A stretch of DNA of 62,410 nucleotides, taken from contig MLAK01000795.1 of assembly GCA_001839685.1 (NCBI GenBank), forward strand, positions 1 through 62,410, written 5' to 3'. Positions within the stretch are counted from its first letter, which is position 1, and each line of letters opens with the position of its first letter. The translations under genes were made by a program, and so were the position numbers. Shown one piece after another: positions 39,276-50,198 of the stretch. The notes under the pieces were generated by a model, which was given only the letters and a program-made list of their open reading frames with translations, was not told where the DNA came from and ran no database searches. This DNA is from Tritrichomonas foetus. Lineage: Eukaryota; Parabasalia; Tritrichomonadida; Tritrichomonadidae.

Positions 39276-39760
39276 TTTTATGAAACTTTTTGTGATGCAA
39301 TCAAATTTCAACAAATCTTTGAGAGATTTGAATAATAATGAATGAAAAATCATTTTCAAAAAGTTGTGTTGGTGATAGCAAATATTCTTAATGTCAGATG
39401 TGTTATCAAAAAATGATCGAAAATTTTACCGGTAAATCTCCCATCAATATTAAATGGCCACTATCTCATATATATCGAATACATCTTTTTATTTATAAAA
39501 TGAAATCTATTTATAAAATGAAATCTAATTAATTTTCACGATGACATCTTCGTTGTTAAAATCATTATCGTAATTCAGATCTCAATAATGAATAACTAAG
39601 AAAGTAGTATTATTTATCATGTCATCATTATTTTATACTTTTAGGGATATTTCCCTGATATCTGAATGTGCTTGATACTAATTAAATGATATTTATATAT
39701 ATATATATATATATATTTATGAACAATAATTACAGAGTTTATTATAAGATAATGTATAAA
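39276..39760. other. Intergenic region with TA microsatellite
   Basis: AT-rich, with a (TA)n tract of about 23 bases at 39694-39716 and two copies of TATTTATAAAATGAAATCTA near 39490-39525. No gene. Confidence 0.5.
39279..39283 (-). promoter_or_regulatory. Initiator element (TCATA) of kinase-Sel1 gene
   Basis: TCATA on the minus strand. The A at 39281 gives a six-base leader to the ATG at 39275 and supports this start over the longer TTG-initiated frame. Confidence 0.5.
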
Positions 39761-40885
39761 CTATGTTTCAACAACTAATGATCTCCTCTTTGCTTGAACA
39801 ATTGATGATGTCATACTTTGCTTGTTAACAATTGATGATTGATTTTTCTTCCCTGATGAAGGAGGAACTCTGCGAATCAAATTTGCCATTTCTGGAGTTC
39901 CATTGAAACTAGAAGAAGAAATTGCTGACTGAGGAACTAATGGCCTGACAATTAATGGCCTCCTTAATGATGACACTGCTTTAGCTGATAGTGATGAAGT
40001 ATCACTCTTTCTTCTCAATCTTCCAACAGCTTTCGATTGGTCATCTTCATCTTCATAGAGTATCCATGGATGTTTTCCGATTTCTTCAACCTATGGTCTA
40101 TCGTGTGGATCAGGTCTCATTAGTCGAGATATTAAATCGCGTAAATGTGGTGTTAAGCTTCTTGGGATTATAAACTTTGCATCAACAATCTGTTGAAACA
40201 ACTGTATTTGATTTGTTTCTTGCCATGGAAGCGCCCCTGTAACCATCGTATAAAGTACAACTCCAAGAGACCATATATCACTTAATTTACCATCATATGG
40301 TTGATTAGAAATGATTTCGGGTGATGCATAAAAAGGGGATCCACATGGAGTTCGAAGTAATGTTCGTTCATCAACTTGATGACATAATCCAAAATCTGTG
40401 ATTTTAGCATTTAAATTTTCATCTAATAATATATTCTCTGGTTTTAAATCTCTATGAGCTATGTCTCTTGCATGAATATATGTCATTCCATCAATAATCT
40501 GTGTGAAAATTCGTTGTGAAACTTTTTCATCCAATCTTCCATGATCTGCGATAACTTGAAACAATTCACCATTCATACAATATTCCATAACAAGATAAAT
40601 TAAGTTTTGATCATATACAACATCTTCTAGCTGTACTAATGATGAGTGTTTAAATGATTGCATTATTCTTACTTCTCTTTCGAATCTATCAAAGATATTT
40701 TTGGTTATTAAAAACTGTCGAGAACAGATTTTACAAGCATATTGTTGACATGTTGATCTATCTGCCACAAGTACAACTATTGAAAAAGAACCTTGGCCGA
40801 TTGTTCGGATGTAGTCATACCTTCCAAAATGTAATGGTATTTCGATAAGGCATTCTTCTGCGATTACTGCTGATATGGATTCCAT
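39761..40885 (-). pseudogene. CAMK/AMPK-like kinase with an in-frame TAG
   Basis: The frame from the ATG at 40885 gives a 264-residue kinase domain: GQGSFSIVVL glycine loop (30-39), Lys 52, HRDLKPEN 144-151, DFG 164-166, GSPFYASPE and DIWSLGVVLYTM. The fold and motifs are like AMPK/SNF1 or other CAMK kinases. At 40091-40093 a TAG interrupts the last part of the domain (DPHDRP-stop-VEEIGKHPWIL), exactly where a residue such as Thr is expected before HPW. The same frame then continues for 110 more residues (Ser- and Arg-rich, ending RRSLVVET). Either this is a recently stopped gene, a readthrough codon or a base error. Kinase catalytic residues all precede the stop. Confidence 0.7.
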
Positions 40886-41350
40886 TGAAAAACAATTAAA
40901 ATTTCTTGATCAATTTCTGTGAATTAAATCAACTAATTCTGCGTGTATTTTTGAATGAAATCAGATTTTTTTAAAAGATTAGTTTTTATAAATCTCTTTC
41001 AATTCATGCTGACCAGATTATAGGTTAATTTTCTGTAACTTTTTCTCACTTTCACTTTTTATGTTATGAATTGTATCCATCTGCATTGCGAATTTTTTCT
41101 CAGGCAACCAGAACAATTAAATAATACGAATAACTTTTTGATTCATATACTGATCAATTATGGAGAGAAAATCAAATCAGAAATTTCACTGGAGATGATA
41201 TCACTTGATTTGATAATCAAAATTAAGTTAATTATTGAATGTTATCAATATTGATATTATTAGTTATCAATTTATTTGTTAACCATAATATTCAATAGTT
41301 TATTTATTAGAAAGTAACTTATCAAATTCTGTCTATCAGCCAAAACAAAG
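40886..41350. other. Divergent intergenic region
   Basis: AT-rich spacer. A short frame near 41066 is not coding-like. TATCAGCC, 14 bases before the ATG at 41351, may be the start site of the next gene. Confidence 0.4.
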
Positions 41351-41875
41351 ATGTTGCGAATGAACTCGATGTTTAACAGATTGTACTCATTATTTTATAT
41401 GGGTATGACTGCTGTTTGTACAGTTGCCGGTATAGGCGCGTTAATGGCTTATTTATACTCGCTAGATGCCAAAGTTGATTTCGATGTTGCTAAAATCGGA
41501 TGGTTCCATCCATCACGTCGCGGATACGAAGAAGCGCAATTATATTTCGATATCGATGCAGATTTAACGCCACTCATTCACGTCAACACTCGCCTATTTT
41601 ATGCATATATTTTGGCTGAATGGGGAAACAACACAGAAACGGACCAGCATAACGTCGTGCTTTGGGACATGCTCATCAAGCGAGAAAATCCGCATTTTGA
41701 CCAAAAAATGGTGAAATGCAATTACAATTTGAGACAAGTCGGACTTTCAATGCGCGGGAAACCTGTAAAACTTTCTTTCAGAATCCAACTTGTTCCTTTC
41801 GTTGGATTCTTTAAGACAAAAACCCTCCTTACAAAGGAATTTGTACTTCCAGAAAAATATTCTGACTCAAACTAA
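41351..41875 (+). CDS. Signal peptidase complex subunit 3 (SPC22/23-like)
   Basis: 174 residues. An N-terminal membrane anchor (about 17-38) precedes a lumenal beta-rich domain, as in SPCS3: R-x-N-S-M-F-x-R (NSMFNRLYSLFY), QLYFDIDADLTPLIHVNTRLFYAYILAEW, and VVLWDMLIKRENP, which closely resembles the human F-D-I-x-A-D-L...VVLWDKIVLR run. It is a non-catalytic but essential subunit of the endoplasmic reticulum signal peptidase complex that positions the cleavage site. The length agrees with the family (180 in human). GC content is above the flanks. The first Met is used; a second Met three codons later is possible. TAAAAA is at the end. Confidence 0.88.
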   Translation: MLRMNSMFNRLYSLFYMGMTAVCTVAGIGALMAYLYSLDAKVDFDVAKIGWFHPSRRGYEEAQLYFDIDADLTPLIHVNTRLFYAYILAEWGNNTETDQHNVVLWDMLIKRENPHFDQKMVKCNYNLRQVGLSMRGKPVKLSFRIQLVPFVGFFKTKTLLTKEFVLPEKYSDSN

Positions 41876-41954
41876 AAAAAGATACTATATCACACTGTTT
41901 TTTGTATCTTCTTCGTTCTTTACTTATCTGAAGTGAAAATGATAAATTTTGATT

Positions 41955-42288
41955 GTATGATATCTTAATTATTTGATATCTTAATTNNNNNNNNNNNNNN
42001 NNNNNNNNNNNNNNNNNNNNNNNNNNNNNNNNNNNNNNNNNNNNNNNNNNNNNNNNNNNNNNNNNNNNNNNNNNNNNNNNNNNNNNNNNNNNNNNNNNNN
42101 NNNNNNNNNNNNNNNNNNNNNNNNNNNNNNNNNNNNNNNNNNNNNNNNNNNNNNNNNNNNNNNNNNNNNNNNNNNNNNNNNNNNNNNNNNNNNNNNNNNN
42201 NNNNNNTATGATATCTTAATTATATGATATCTTAATTATATGATATCTTTATCATATGATATCTTAATTGTATGATATCTTAATTGTA
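41955..42288. repeat. 16-bp tandem array (TATGATATCTTAATTG) with scaffold gap
   Basis: Copies of a 15-16-bp unit close to TATGATATCTTAATTG run from about 41955. Positions 41987-42206 (220 bases) are N, a scaffold gap in the array, so the true length is unknown. The array resumes at 42207 and stops at the MITE inserted at 42289, then continues at 42567. Variants replace TAAT with ATTT or TCTTT. Confidence 0.9.
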
Positions 42289-42561
42289 CCTCCTATATGA
42301 AAGGTTTACATCGTGGTCCCCCAAAGGTTTGTGGGACCACACCATAAACCTTTGCCCTACAGCTCTCACTAATGACATACACTAATGGCATACACTACCA
42401 ATATCACCAATGACACACTACCACTATCGCCCTACCACTCTCACTAATGACATACACTAATGACATATACCAATGACATATACCAATGACATATACTAAT
42501 GACATACACTAATAACTTACCACACTAATAAAAACTAATAAATGAATAATCATATAGGAGG
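42289..42561 (+). mobile_element. 273-bp MITE-like element with TIRs and 5-bp target duplication
   Basis: The element begins CCTCCTATATGA (42289-42300) and ends with its exact inverse TCATATAGGAGG (42550-42561). TTGTA sits on both sides (42284-42288 and 42562-42566). Excising it with one TTGTA restores an unbroken 16-bp array (TTAATTGTATGATATC), so this is a precise insertion. Just inside the left end lies an imperfect hairpin (AAAGGTTTA...GTGGTCCC / GGGACCAC...TAAACCTTT). The interior is a 13-14-bp minisatellite close to ACTAATGACATAC. No ORF is present, so it is non-autonomous. A second copy ends at position 42 of the window. Superfamily not assigned. Confidence 0.88.
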
Positions 42562-42715
42562 TTGTATGATATCTTAATTATTTGATATCTTTATTGTATG
42601 ATATCTTAATTGTATGATATCTTAATTATATGATATCTTAATTATATGATATCTTAATTGTATCATATCTTAATTGTATGATATCTTAATTATTTGATAT
42701 CTTTATCATATTTTT
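42562..42715. repeat. Continuation of the 16-bp tandem array
   Basis: About nine further copies of the TATGATATCTTAATTG-type unit after the MITE, ending about 80 bases before the start codon of the 2299-residue protein. It therefore occupies the distal promoter region of that gene. Confidence 0.9.
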
Positions 42716-42794
42716 TGTTGATACCTTAAAAATAACAAAAACAGTTTTAGGTCAATTTTTAAAATAAAATTGAAATAAAAGGTCAAAGGAGAAG

Positions 42795-45700
42795 ATGATT
42801 TTCATTCTTCTCCTTTCTATTTCTTTTTCATATACATCCAAAAATGAAGGTGAATTTCATGTTATGGAGTTTACACATGATGAAACAATTGACGAACTTC
42901 GAGATGATTTGCCATTGAAAATATCGGGGCCAGAAGGAGTCACCATAACTTTTGGTGAACTCGTAGTAAATCGAAAAATAGTCATTGTGAGAGTAAATAT
43001 TTTATGTATTAATTTTACCATAACAAATGCTGATGAAATATCTGTTGAAACCCTAGATCGAGCTTTCATATTCATAGAAAATAATATAGATATATATTCA
43101 AACAATCAGCAAGTTTACGTTCCTCTTTTGTCTCATAATTTTGATACATTCATAAAATTACATGACACAAAATTTATTGTTAAAGATTCAATACTTGCTG
43201 TAGAATCGTACAACTTACAAAATGCTGTTCTTGGATTTCATTTCGATGATGATATCGAAATTCATAGCATTGTTGGATCAAAATCATTAATTTCACTTGA
43301 AAAAGTTCAAAAAATCACTTTTAATAAAATTGAAGGAGATATTTCAATTGTTGATGTAAATTCAAATACAGATATTTCTTTTCGGAGCGATTCATCATTT
43401 CACAATCTAACTCTCGTTGGTGGTTGCAGCTTAAGTGGTAAAGTTAATGTTGATTCTTTCTTTTTAAGTCAATCAAATAATGGAAATCGAACTTTATTTA
43501 TAAGTAATGCATATTTAACAAGTGATTATTCATTTATTAATGATAGTGACTTTATCAGCACAATGGAATTTGAAATTTGGATTCATGATTTCCCAAATGC
43601 ATCGAATTTACAAAACCCAAACATAATTTTTAATCAAATTGAAGCAAAAGGTGAGATTTTTTTTAGAAATGATATGCTTGTTCAGTTTAACAAGCCTCTC
43701 GATTTTCCAATTGATACAGATTCAACATACATCATTATAAATACAACAATGAATCTCACAAAAATCAAATTTTATCATTCACACCTAATTATTTTACAAA
43801 AAAATGATTTACCTGTTTTAGAAAATCTTTCAAGCTTATTAATTTTTGATAAAGAAGCAAATACTTACAATATAGTTATTAGATCCTTGTTTGATCATGA
43901 TGTTAATGATAATAATGTAAATAGCAATAATAACAAAAATAATGATTTTGATCATAGTCATCTAAATCATTTAACAAATGAAGATAGTTTTTATTTGCTT
44001 TTTGATGGAAATTTATCAGTTACGGACGATAGCAATATTGAGGTTTCTAAACATTTATTTTATTATTCTAATACCGAAAATGACGTGAAACTTGATGTTA
44101 AATTTTATAATCATAACAATGGCATTATTGTTCATCAAAAAATATCATCTAAACTTACATTGAGTAGCTTAGTTAATTGTGATTTTATGGAACTAATTGA
44201 TTCACCAAATGTTATAATTGAAAATATTAAAAATCCATCAATATTTTTAACTTATAATTCTGGAACTCCTAAAATTACTGATGATTTAGCTAATTTTACC
44301 TTATCTTTGTTAGATATCAAAAATGTTCCTATTTTTGAAAAGAAAATCCCATCAGTAAATATTATTAACAGTTCAATTACACTCGATAATCAAACAATAG
44401 CTAATCAAATAAGGAAAGTTTACCATTCTAATATATCGCTGAATATTCCAGATTTTGTATTTAACACTAATGAATTAAATATTTTGGAATTAAGCTCAAA
44501 TTATAGTTTTTCTTTTGGCGAATCTTCAAATGGGAAAATCGCTTATTTAAATTGCTCTGAATCATTAATATTGGAGAAATCCTCAAGAATTTATGTGGAT
44601 TGCATTGAATCACAAAACTTAACTGTATTATGTAAAAGTAATTCGCTTCTAAATATTAATAAATCACTTCAATCAAAAGCAATAGGATTCGAAATTGAAT
44701 TAGAAACGAAATCTGAGTGTTATATAGAAAATTTTACTGGATCATATTATAAAATAAGTGGTGAAGGGACATTTTACATCTCGAATGCCTTAATTACTGA
44801 TGATTATTTTGATTTTACTAAATTTTATGGAACGTTGCTTATAAACTCTACTCAAGTGATTGATTTACATTATCAACTCAAATTAAAAGAATTTGGTTTA
44901 ATAAATTCACGCTTTGACAAGAATCTCTTTATCAATACGTCAAATAACGACATACTCATTCAAACAAATAAATTTCTATTATATAATTCATATGTGCGAA
45001 TTGATCATGATATATCATTTGATGAATTAGGTCTTGCAGATTCGACAATCATATCTAATCAGGGCGGAACAACTATTTCTGCTGACTATTTTTCGTTCAA
45101 TGGTGGAAATTCTCTCTTTCATTGTGATTTAAAGGTCAAATATGGAATAAATAATATGACACATATTGGAAGTTTTATGAGCTCTCTTCCAAATTTTGTA
45201 AATTCTTCATCATTATATATGAGTACTTCAACACTCTACATTAGTGATCCCAATACTAGATCATTTACTTTTGGTGAAAATGGGTTTGATGCTGATCTTT
45301 ATTTTTATGGGAAAGTTGAACTTTGTCATGATAGTTATTATCATCTTTCTAATTTGCAATTTTTTTTCTCAAACATTGTTTTTCAAGAGAACTTAATATT
45401 TGATAATAAATTCGATATTCCAATTCTGAAATTAAGTTCTGGAGAAGGAAATAATAATGATGATGATAAAATAGGAGATAATAATATTGAAGCAGAAGAT
45501 GATAGTATTGAAATTGAATGTAGTGCAAATTATTATGTTTATTTAGTGTTAAACAATGAAAATATTTATGCTTCTTGTTCGAAGCGAAATCATGAACTTT
45601 CTTATTATTTTGCAAATTATTGTAAGGAAATTGATGATAATAAAATCACATGTAAAGTTAATAAAAAACGATTCATTCGAGCCAAAACTGATGAAAGTAA

Positions 45701-48700
45701 TACTGCACACGCAGCACTTGCACAATTTGATGGATCAAACTATACTTTTGATGGTGTAAAAATGACGCTTAATGATTATAACAATGCAACTATTAATCTT
45801 ACAATTAAAAATGAAAGTAAATTAATTTTCAATGACAGGCGTGATTTAGTTCTTGATCAAGTTAACGTTTCAGAAAAATCATCACTTACAATATTTTCCA
45901 GTTATTTGCGAGATTCAGTTTTATCGATTTATAATGATTCAATTCTAACAATCTATAAATCATGTGATGGAATAGTTAACTCAATTGACATCTTTAATTC
46001 AACAATTAATTGCATTGATTTAACGAAAATTACGATAAGTTATCTAAACAGTAAAAATTCTTCCTTTAGTAACGCTTTAATTAATGTTAATTATAATTTG
46101 TCAGTAAAAAATAAAATAGAATTAACAAACACACAAATTGTTTCATTAGATCCGAGCAAGGATTCTGCAGCATTTTATAATATTGACTATGAAGGTGATC
46201 AATTTAGTTATATCGAAGTTTATGGAGATTCTGTTTTCACTGGGAGAGTTCATGTAAACGGTATCTTTGTCTGTAAAGATGAAAATCTTGTAATAGATTT
46301 ATCAAATTGTGATTCTTTTGATCCTATTGTGATCAATAACTTTAATATTAATTGTAAAATTATATTTCCACAAGACAATGAAATTTTATATATGAGTGGG
46401 AAATCATTTCTGGGAGAAAAAACTATCTTTGAACCGAATAATCAAACGTTATATGGTGGAGGAAATTTAACTTTCCAAAGTTTCAATTTAATCAAAGAGT
46501 TGATATTTAATGGTGATTCTATTAGATTTTCTGAATATTCTCATATTTCTTTTCCAATCAAAGGAAATGGTGATTTTATTTTTGATTCACCAAATGTTGT
46601 TTTAAATAAACCTTTCGAATCCTTAAATGTATCCAAAATCATAATCAATCATACGATAATTTTTGCTAATGGTGCAATTTTTAGAGGAAACCACTCCATT
46701 GATTCATTCAATAAGTCCTCTAGCAAACTAAATAATGAAACAGTTGATGCTAAAATTATTTCACTTCATAATATTGTCTTTGATAAATTTTCTTCATATG
46801 GTATCAATAAAGTCACAATAGAATCTCCTTCAATTTTAATATTTTCATCAGATAAATTGAATCTCCCCTTTGATAATGTAAATGAAAATAATTTAATGAC
46901 AGAAAATATTTTTAGTGGAGAAAACAATGATTCTAAAGCTGAGCAATATCAGAAAATGTTCACTCAAGAACTCAGTAAATATGAATGGGAAAATATACGA
47001 ATTGTTGCAACACATGATTTTGAAATTAATATACCTTTTGAAAACATTGATTTTCATAGCAATGATTTGATTCTTTCTAATTGTGATATTAAAATTTTAT
47101 GTGGATCTTTGTTAAATATAAATTCTATCAATATTATCAATTCCAAAGTTGAAATTAAAGCTAATCTTCTTGAATCAATTTACTGTTCTTTTAATTTAAC
47201 AACTTTCAATGACAATCATCCAACAATAAAAAGTAGATTTATCATTTTCACCAAATGTAATATTTTAGCGCATGCTGAATTCATTGGAACAGAATCATTT
47301 ATTATTGAAGAATCTTTCATAAATTTAGACGATGGATTGTGCCATATGCCGCATTTCATTTTTTATGAAAATCATGCAAATTTACTATTCAATGTCGAAT
47401 TAAACCCCAGTGATGTGCAGAACTATGATGTACATGATTTGGCTTCATTTCAATGTCCATTCAACCGGCTTCCAAAAGTCAAAATTGCTAATGATCAGCA
47501 AGTATTCAATTTCACATTAAGTGATGACAGAGTCTATTTCAGATACTTAAGATGTCAACTTGGTGAAGAATTTAGTGATAACTCATGTAAAAAATGCCAA
47601 CCTGGAACTTATTCATCGAATGATAAATGTATAAAATGCCCAAAAGGCACTTATTCTGGCATTGGATATCATAAATGTGCAAGCTGTCCGATTAATACTT
47701 ATTGTTCCAAAGATGGATGTACTCAATGTACTTCATGCGATGAAAACCAAATTACACTATATGCTGGATCACAATTTAAAGAATCCTGCGTTTGTGAAGT
47801 AGGTTATATTCAAACTTCATCAGGAAGTTGTTCTAAATGTTTTGAAGGTGCACTTTGTAACAAACCTTCACTTCATATTCAGAATTTAGAAGTAAATAAA
47901 GGTTATTTCATTACTTATAATGATAACAATGAGTTTAATATCAGCAATAATAGCATTGATAGCGCTGGTATTAAAATATATCAATGTCCAAATAAGAAAA
48001 ATTGTAATGGTCTAACTTGTGCCGAAGGAAGTGATGGATTTTTATGTGCAAAATGCATGAAAGGCTATTTCCATAATTCTGTAAATCATTGTGAAAAGTG
48101 TCCACCAAAAAGTATGTGGCTTATTTTCTTCGTTATACTAGGATTTCTCTTTCACTATTCGCTTGTTATTCTTATTTATTTTTTTGCAGAAAGATACATT
48201 CAATACTTTTTCATTTTCATGCTATTCACTCAAACATGTTTATCAATTCATCTTTACGATGTTAATTGGCCTAAAGTTGTTACGGTTGTCATGATTCTTT
48301 TTGAATGGGCAAACCTCGATTTTCATCATTTGTTTGATTGTATTGCAGATGATGAAATTTGGATTCAAGGGTATATTTTCTTTGCAGCCAATATTATTTA
48401 CACTTTCGTTTTACTTTTCTTGTTAGATAGTTTAAGAGACTATTTAGGAATTATTCAAAATGATATTGACATCAAAAACCATAAAGAAAACCAGAGACAG
48501 AATCAAAGTGGCAATTTTAATGATAATGGAAATGCAGATTTGAAAAATTTGACAGACTTCTTCCTTAATTACGGAAATGATTCTGATAATAGTCAGCAGT
48601 TAAAAGAGAGAAAAACTCGAATAATATATTTTAACTTTTCTTTGAACACAATAATGACTATAGTTCGTTTCTGTATAATTTTCTTTTATTCTACTTTTGG

Positions 48701-49694
48701 GATCCAACTAAGATGGCTTTTATCATGCACATGTGGTAATAATTATTTGAAAATATATCCATATATCCAATATTCATCAAAAGAATATAAAAATCATATT
48801 TGGTTAATTGTATTGAATGCCATTTTTTTGAGCTTTTTTTCATTTGTTTTTATAGGAAGCTATTTCTATTTTATTTTCAAAAAAAAGCTCTTTCAATTCT
48901 TTTATTTGTTTGGTGAACTGGTTTATGATATTCGTCATAAAACTATTTTGTTGCCTGTTCTGTTTATTATCAAGCTATTGTTCTTGAATTTCTTTGTTTG
49001 TTTCCTAAATAATAGTTTTTCTGCATTTATGTTGACCTTCACACTTTTGGCAATTTCTACAATTTTCAATGCTAAATTTTTACCGTATATGATCAATTAT
49101 GAAAATATTACCCGATTTACTTGTTCATTATTTGAAATTTTTCTTGTAGTCATTTCTTTCTTTATTAGAGAAAGAACTAATTCCTCGTACATAATATCAA
49201 CCATTGTTTTTTCAATTTCTGCAATCATTCTATTGTGTGTTTCTATATTTTGTGCTGTCAAAACTTACTTAATCCAATCTAAAATTTTAAAACGTGAAGA
49301 AAAAATCATCAATTTGGACAATACTACAATTATTAATGAAAAAGAAGTTATTATTTTCTATCAAAACGAACTTGTTAAATTTTTAAATGATAAAGAAAAT
49401 GACTTTTCTATTTTAATTAAATGGTTTAGTTATCAATGGACGATGTATTCTTATTATAAAATGAGAAATATTCTAAACTTTGTTGAAACTGATCCTCTTT
49501 ATGAAAATGATCGTAAAAACTTGATATTAGTGTGTGAATTGTTCCAGAAATATCGTGGATTTTTGGAAGAGCACTACAATAACTGTTCTCAAAAAACAAA
49601 AACTACAATTGATAAATTCTTGTTTCTTTTTTCAAAGGGACAAAAACATAGAAAAATAGCCAAAAAAATCCACTCTTCGTCATCAAGTGAATGA
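42795..49694 (+). CDS. Giant putative surface protein, Cys-rich and multi-TM C-terminus
   Basis: 2299 residues. The N-terminus MIFILLLSISFSYT is a signal peptide with a probable cut after residue 13-16. Residues about 20-1580 form a repetitive, Asn- and Ser-rich beta-type region with many N-x-S/T sequons, suggesting a glycosylated extracellular beta-solenoid. Residues about 1585-1770 are cysteine-rich with PGTYSSNDKCIKCPKGTYSG-type modules (GCC2/GCC3- or TNFR-like). From about 1775 to 2155 come about nine membrane segments, then a cytosolic tail ending SSSSSE. This plan (beta region, Cys-rich neck, multi-TM) is shared by large trichomonad surface proteins with Pmp-like or adhesin-like annotation; function unproven. 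TCAAAGG sits 10 bases before the ATG. The region of the upstream tandem array may affect expression. Confidence 0.85.
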   Translation: MIFILLLSISFSYTSKNEGEFHVMEFTHDETIDELRDDLPLKISGPEGVTITFGELVVNRKIVIVRVNILCINFTITNADEISVETLDRAFIFIENNIDIYSNNQQVYVPLLSHNFDTFIKLHDTKFIVKDSILAVESYNLQNAVLGFHFDDDIEIHSIVGSKSLISLEKVQKITFNKIEGDISIVDVNSNTDISFRSDSSFHNLTLVGGCSLSGKVNVDSFFLSQSNNGNRTLFISNAYLTSDYSFINDSDFISTMEFEIWIHDFPNASNLQNPNIIFNQIEAKGEIFFRNDMLVQFNKPLDFPIDTDSTYIIINTTMNLTKIKFYHSHLIILQKNDLPVLENLSSLLIFDKEANTYNIVIRSLFDHDVNDNNVNSNNNKNNDFDHSHLNHLTNEDSFYLLFDGNLSVTDDSNIEVSKHLFYYSNTENDVKLDVKFYNHNNGIIVHQKISSKLTLSSLVNCDFMELIDSPNVIIENIKNPSIFLTYNSGTPKITDDLANFTLSLLDIKNVPIFEKKIPSVNIINSSITLDNQTIANQIRKVYHSNISLNIPDFVFNTNELNILELSSNYSFSFGESSNGKIAYLNCSESLILEKSSRIYVDCIESQNLTVLCKSNSLLNINKSLQSKAIGFEIELETKSECYIENFTGSYYKISGEGTFYISNALITDDYFDFTKFYGTLLINSTQVIDLHYQLKLKEFGLINSRFDKNLFINTSNNDILIQTNKFLLYNSYVRIDHDISFDELGLADSTIISNQGGTTISADYFSFNGGNSLFHCDLKVKYGINNMTHIGSFMSSLPNFVNSSSLYMSTSTLYISDPNTRSFTFGENGFDADLYFYGKVELCHDSYYHLSNLQFFFSNIVFQENLIFDNKFDIPILKLSSGEGNNNDDDKIGDNNIEAEDDSIEIECSANYYVYLVLNNENIYASCSKRNHELSYYFANYCKEIDDNKITCKVNKKRFIRAKTDESNTAHAALAQFDGSNYTFDGVKMTLNDYNNATINLTIKNESKLIFNDRRDLVLDQVNVSEKSSLTIFSSYLRDSVLSIYNDSILTIYKSCDGIVNSIDIFNSTINCIDLTKITISYLNSKNSSFSNALINVNYNLSVKNKIELTNTQIVSLDPSKDSAAFYNIDYEGDQFSYIEVYGDSVFTGRVHVNGIFVCKDENLVIDLSNCDSFDPIVINNFNINCKIIFPQDNEILYMSGKSFLGEKTIFEPNNQTLYGGGNLTFQSFNLIKELIFNGDSIRFSEYSHISFPIKGNGDFIFDSPNVVLNKPFESLNVSKIIINHTIIFANGAIFRGNHSIDSFNKSSSKLNNETVDAKIISLHNIVFDKFSSYGINKVTIESPSILIFSSDKLNLPFDNVNENNLMTENIFSGENNDSKAEQYQKMFTQELSKYEWENIRIVATHDFEINIPFENIDFHSNDLILSNCDIKILCGSLLNINSINIINSKVEIKANLLESIYCSFNLTTFNDNHPTIKSRFIIFTKCNILAHAEFIGTESFIIEESFINLDDGLCHMPHFIFYENHANLLFNVELNPSDVQNYDVHDLASFQCPFNRLPKVKIANDQQVFNFTLSDDRVYFRYLRCQLGEEFSDNSCKKCQPGTYSSNDKCIKCPKGTYSGIGYHKCASCPINTYCSKDGCTQCTSCDENQITLYAGSQFKESCVCEVGYIQTSSGSCSKCFEGALCNKPSLHIQNLEVNKGYFITYNDNNEFNISNNSIDSAGIKIYQCPNKKNCNGLTCAEGSDGFLCAKCMKGYFHNSVNHCEKCPPKSMWLIFFVILGFLFHYSLVILIYFFAERYIQYFFIFMLFTQTCLSIHLYDVNWPKVVTVVMILFEWANLDFHHLFDCIADDEIWIQGYIFFAANIIYTFVLLFLLDSLRDYLGIIQNDIDIKNHKENQRQNQSGNFNDNGNADLKNLTDFFLNYGNDSDNSQQLKERKTRIIYFNFSLNTIMTIVRFCIIFFYSTFGIQLRWLLSCTCGNNYLKIYPYIQYSSKEYKNHIWLIVLNAIFLSFFSFVFIGSYFYFIFKKKLFQFFYLFGELVYDIRHKTILLPVLFIIKLLFLNFFVCFLNNSFSAFMLTFTLLAISTIFNAKFLPYMINYENITRFTCSLFEIFLVVISFFIRERTNSSYIISTIVFSISAIILLCVSIFCAVKTYLIQSKILKREEKIINLDNTTIINEKEVIIFYQNELVKFLNDKENDFSILIKWFSYQWTMYSYYKMRNILNFVETDPLYENDRKNLILVCELFQKYRGFLEEHYNNCSQKTKTTIDKFLFLFSKGQKHRKIAKKIHSSSSSE

Positions 49695-50198
49695 ATTTTA
49701 TTTTGTATTTAATAAACGTGTTAGATTTGTATATGGTTTTTGTTTAACTTGTATTTTCTTGAATGTTTGAATATTTGATAAATGGTAATTTAAAGAATAT
49801 GGTGCCTTCTGAGCTTGATAAATAATCATTACAGGTTCTTTTTTATAGATAATGTCAATATCGAGTTGAAAGTTAACAGATAATTAATAAATAGGCGAAT
49901 TAATTGTTATTTCTATGGTTAATTCGAATCATTTTGAAACATCATTTTGTAACTTCATTTATATGTTATATCAAATTCTGGTACATCCAAAGGCTGATGA
50001 TTTCTAACTGGTGACGATTGACATTGTCTGTAAATTTAGATGGATGATTGAAAATAACGCGGGACGAGTGACTTTAGAAAACTGATGATTGTGACGAATG
50101 GTAAAAATCAAGGAAGAATGACTTCCCAAAAGAATGAAATATATTGACACTGGGACTTTGAACAACAATAAGATTCTAAACTACAGACCAAATGTAGC
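49695..50198. other. Intergenic region
   Basis: AT-rich spacer, no recognised features. The reading frame at 50134-50409 is an artefact of the other frame of the truncated BTB-like copy. Confidence 0.35.
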
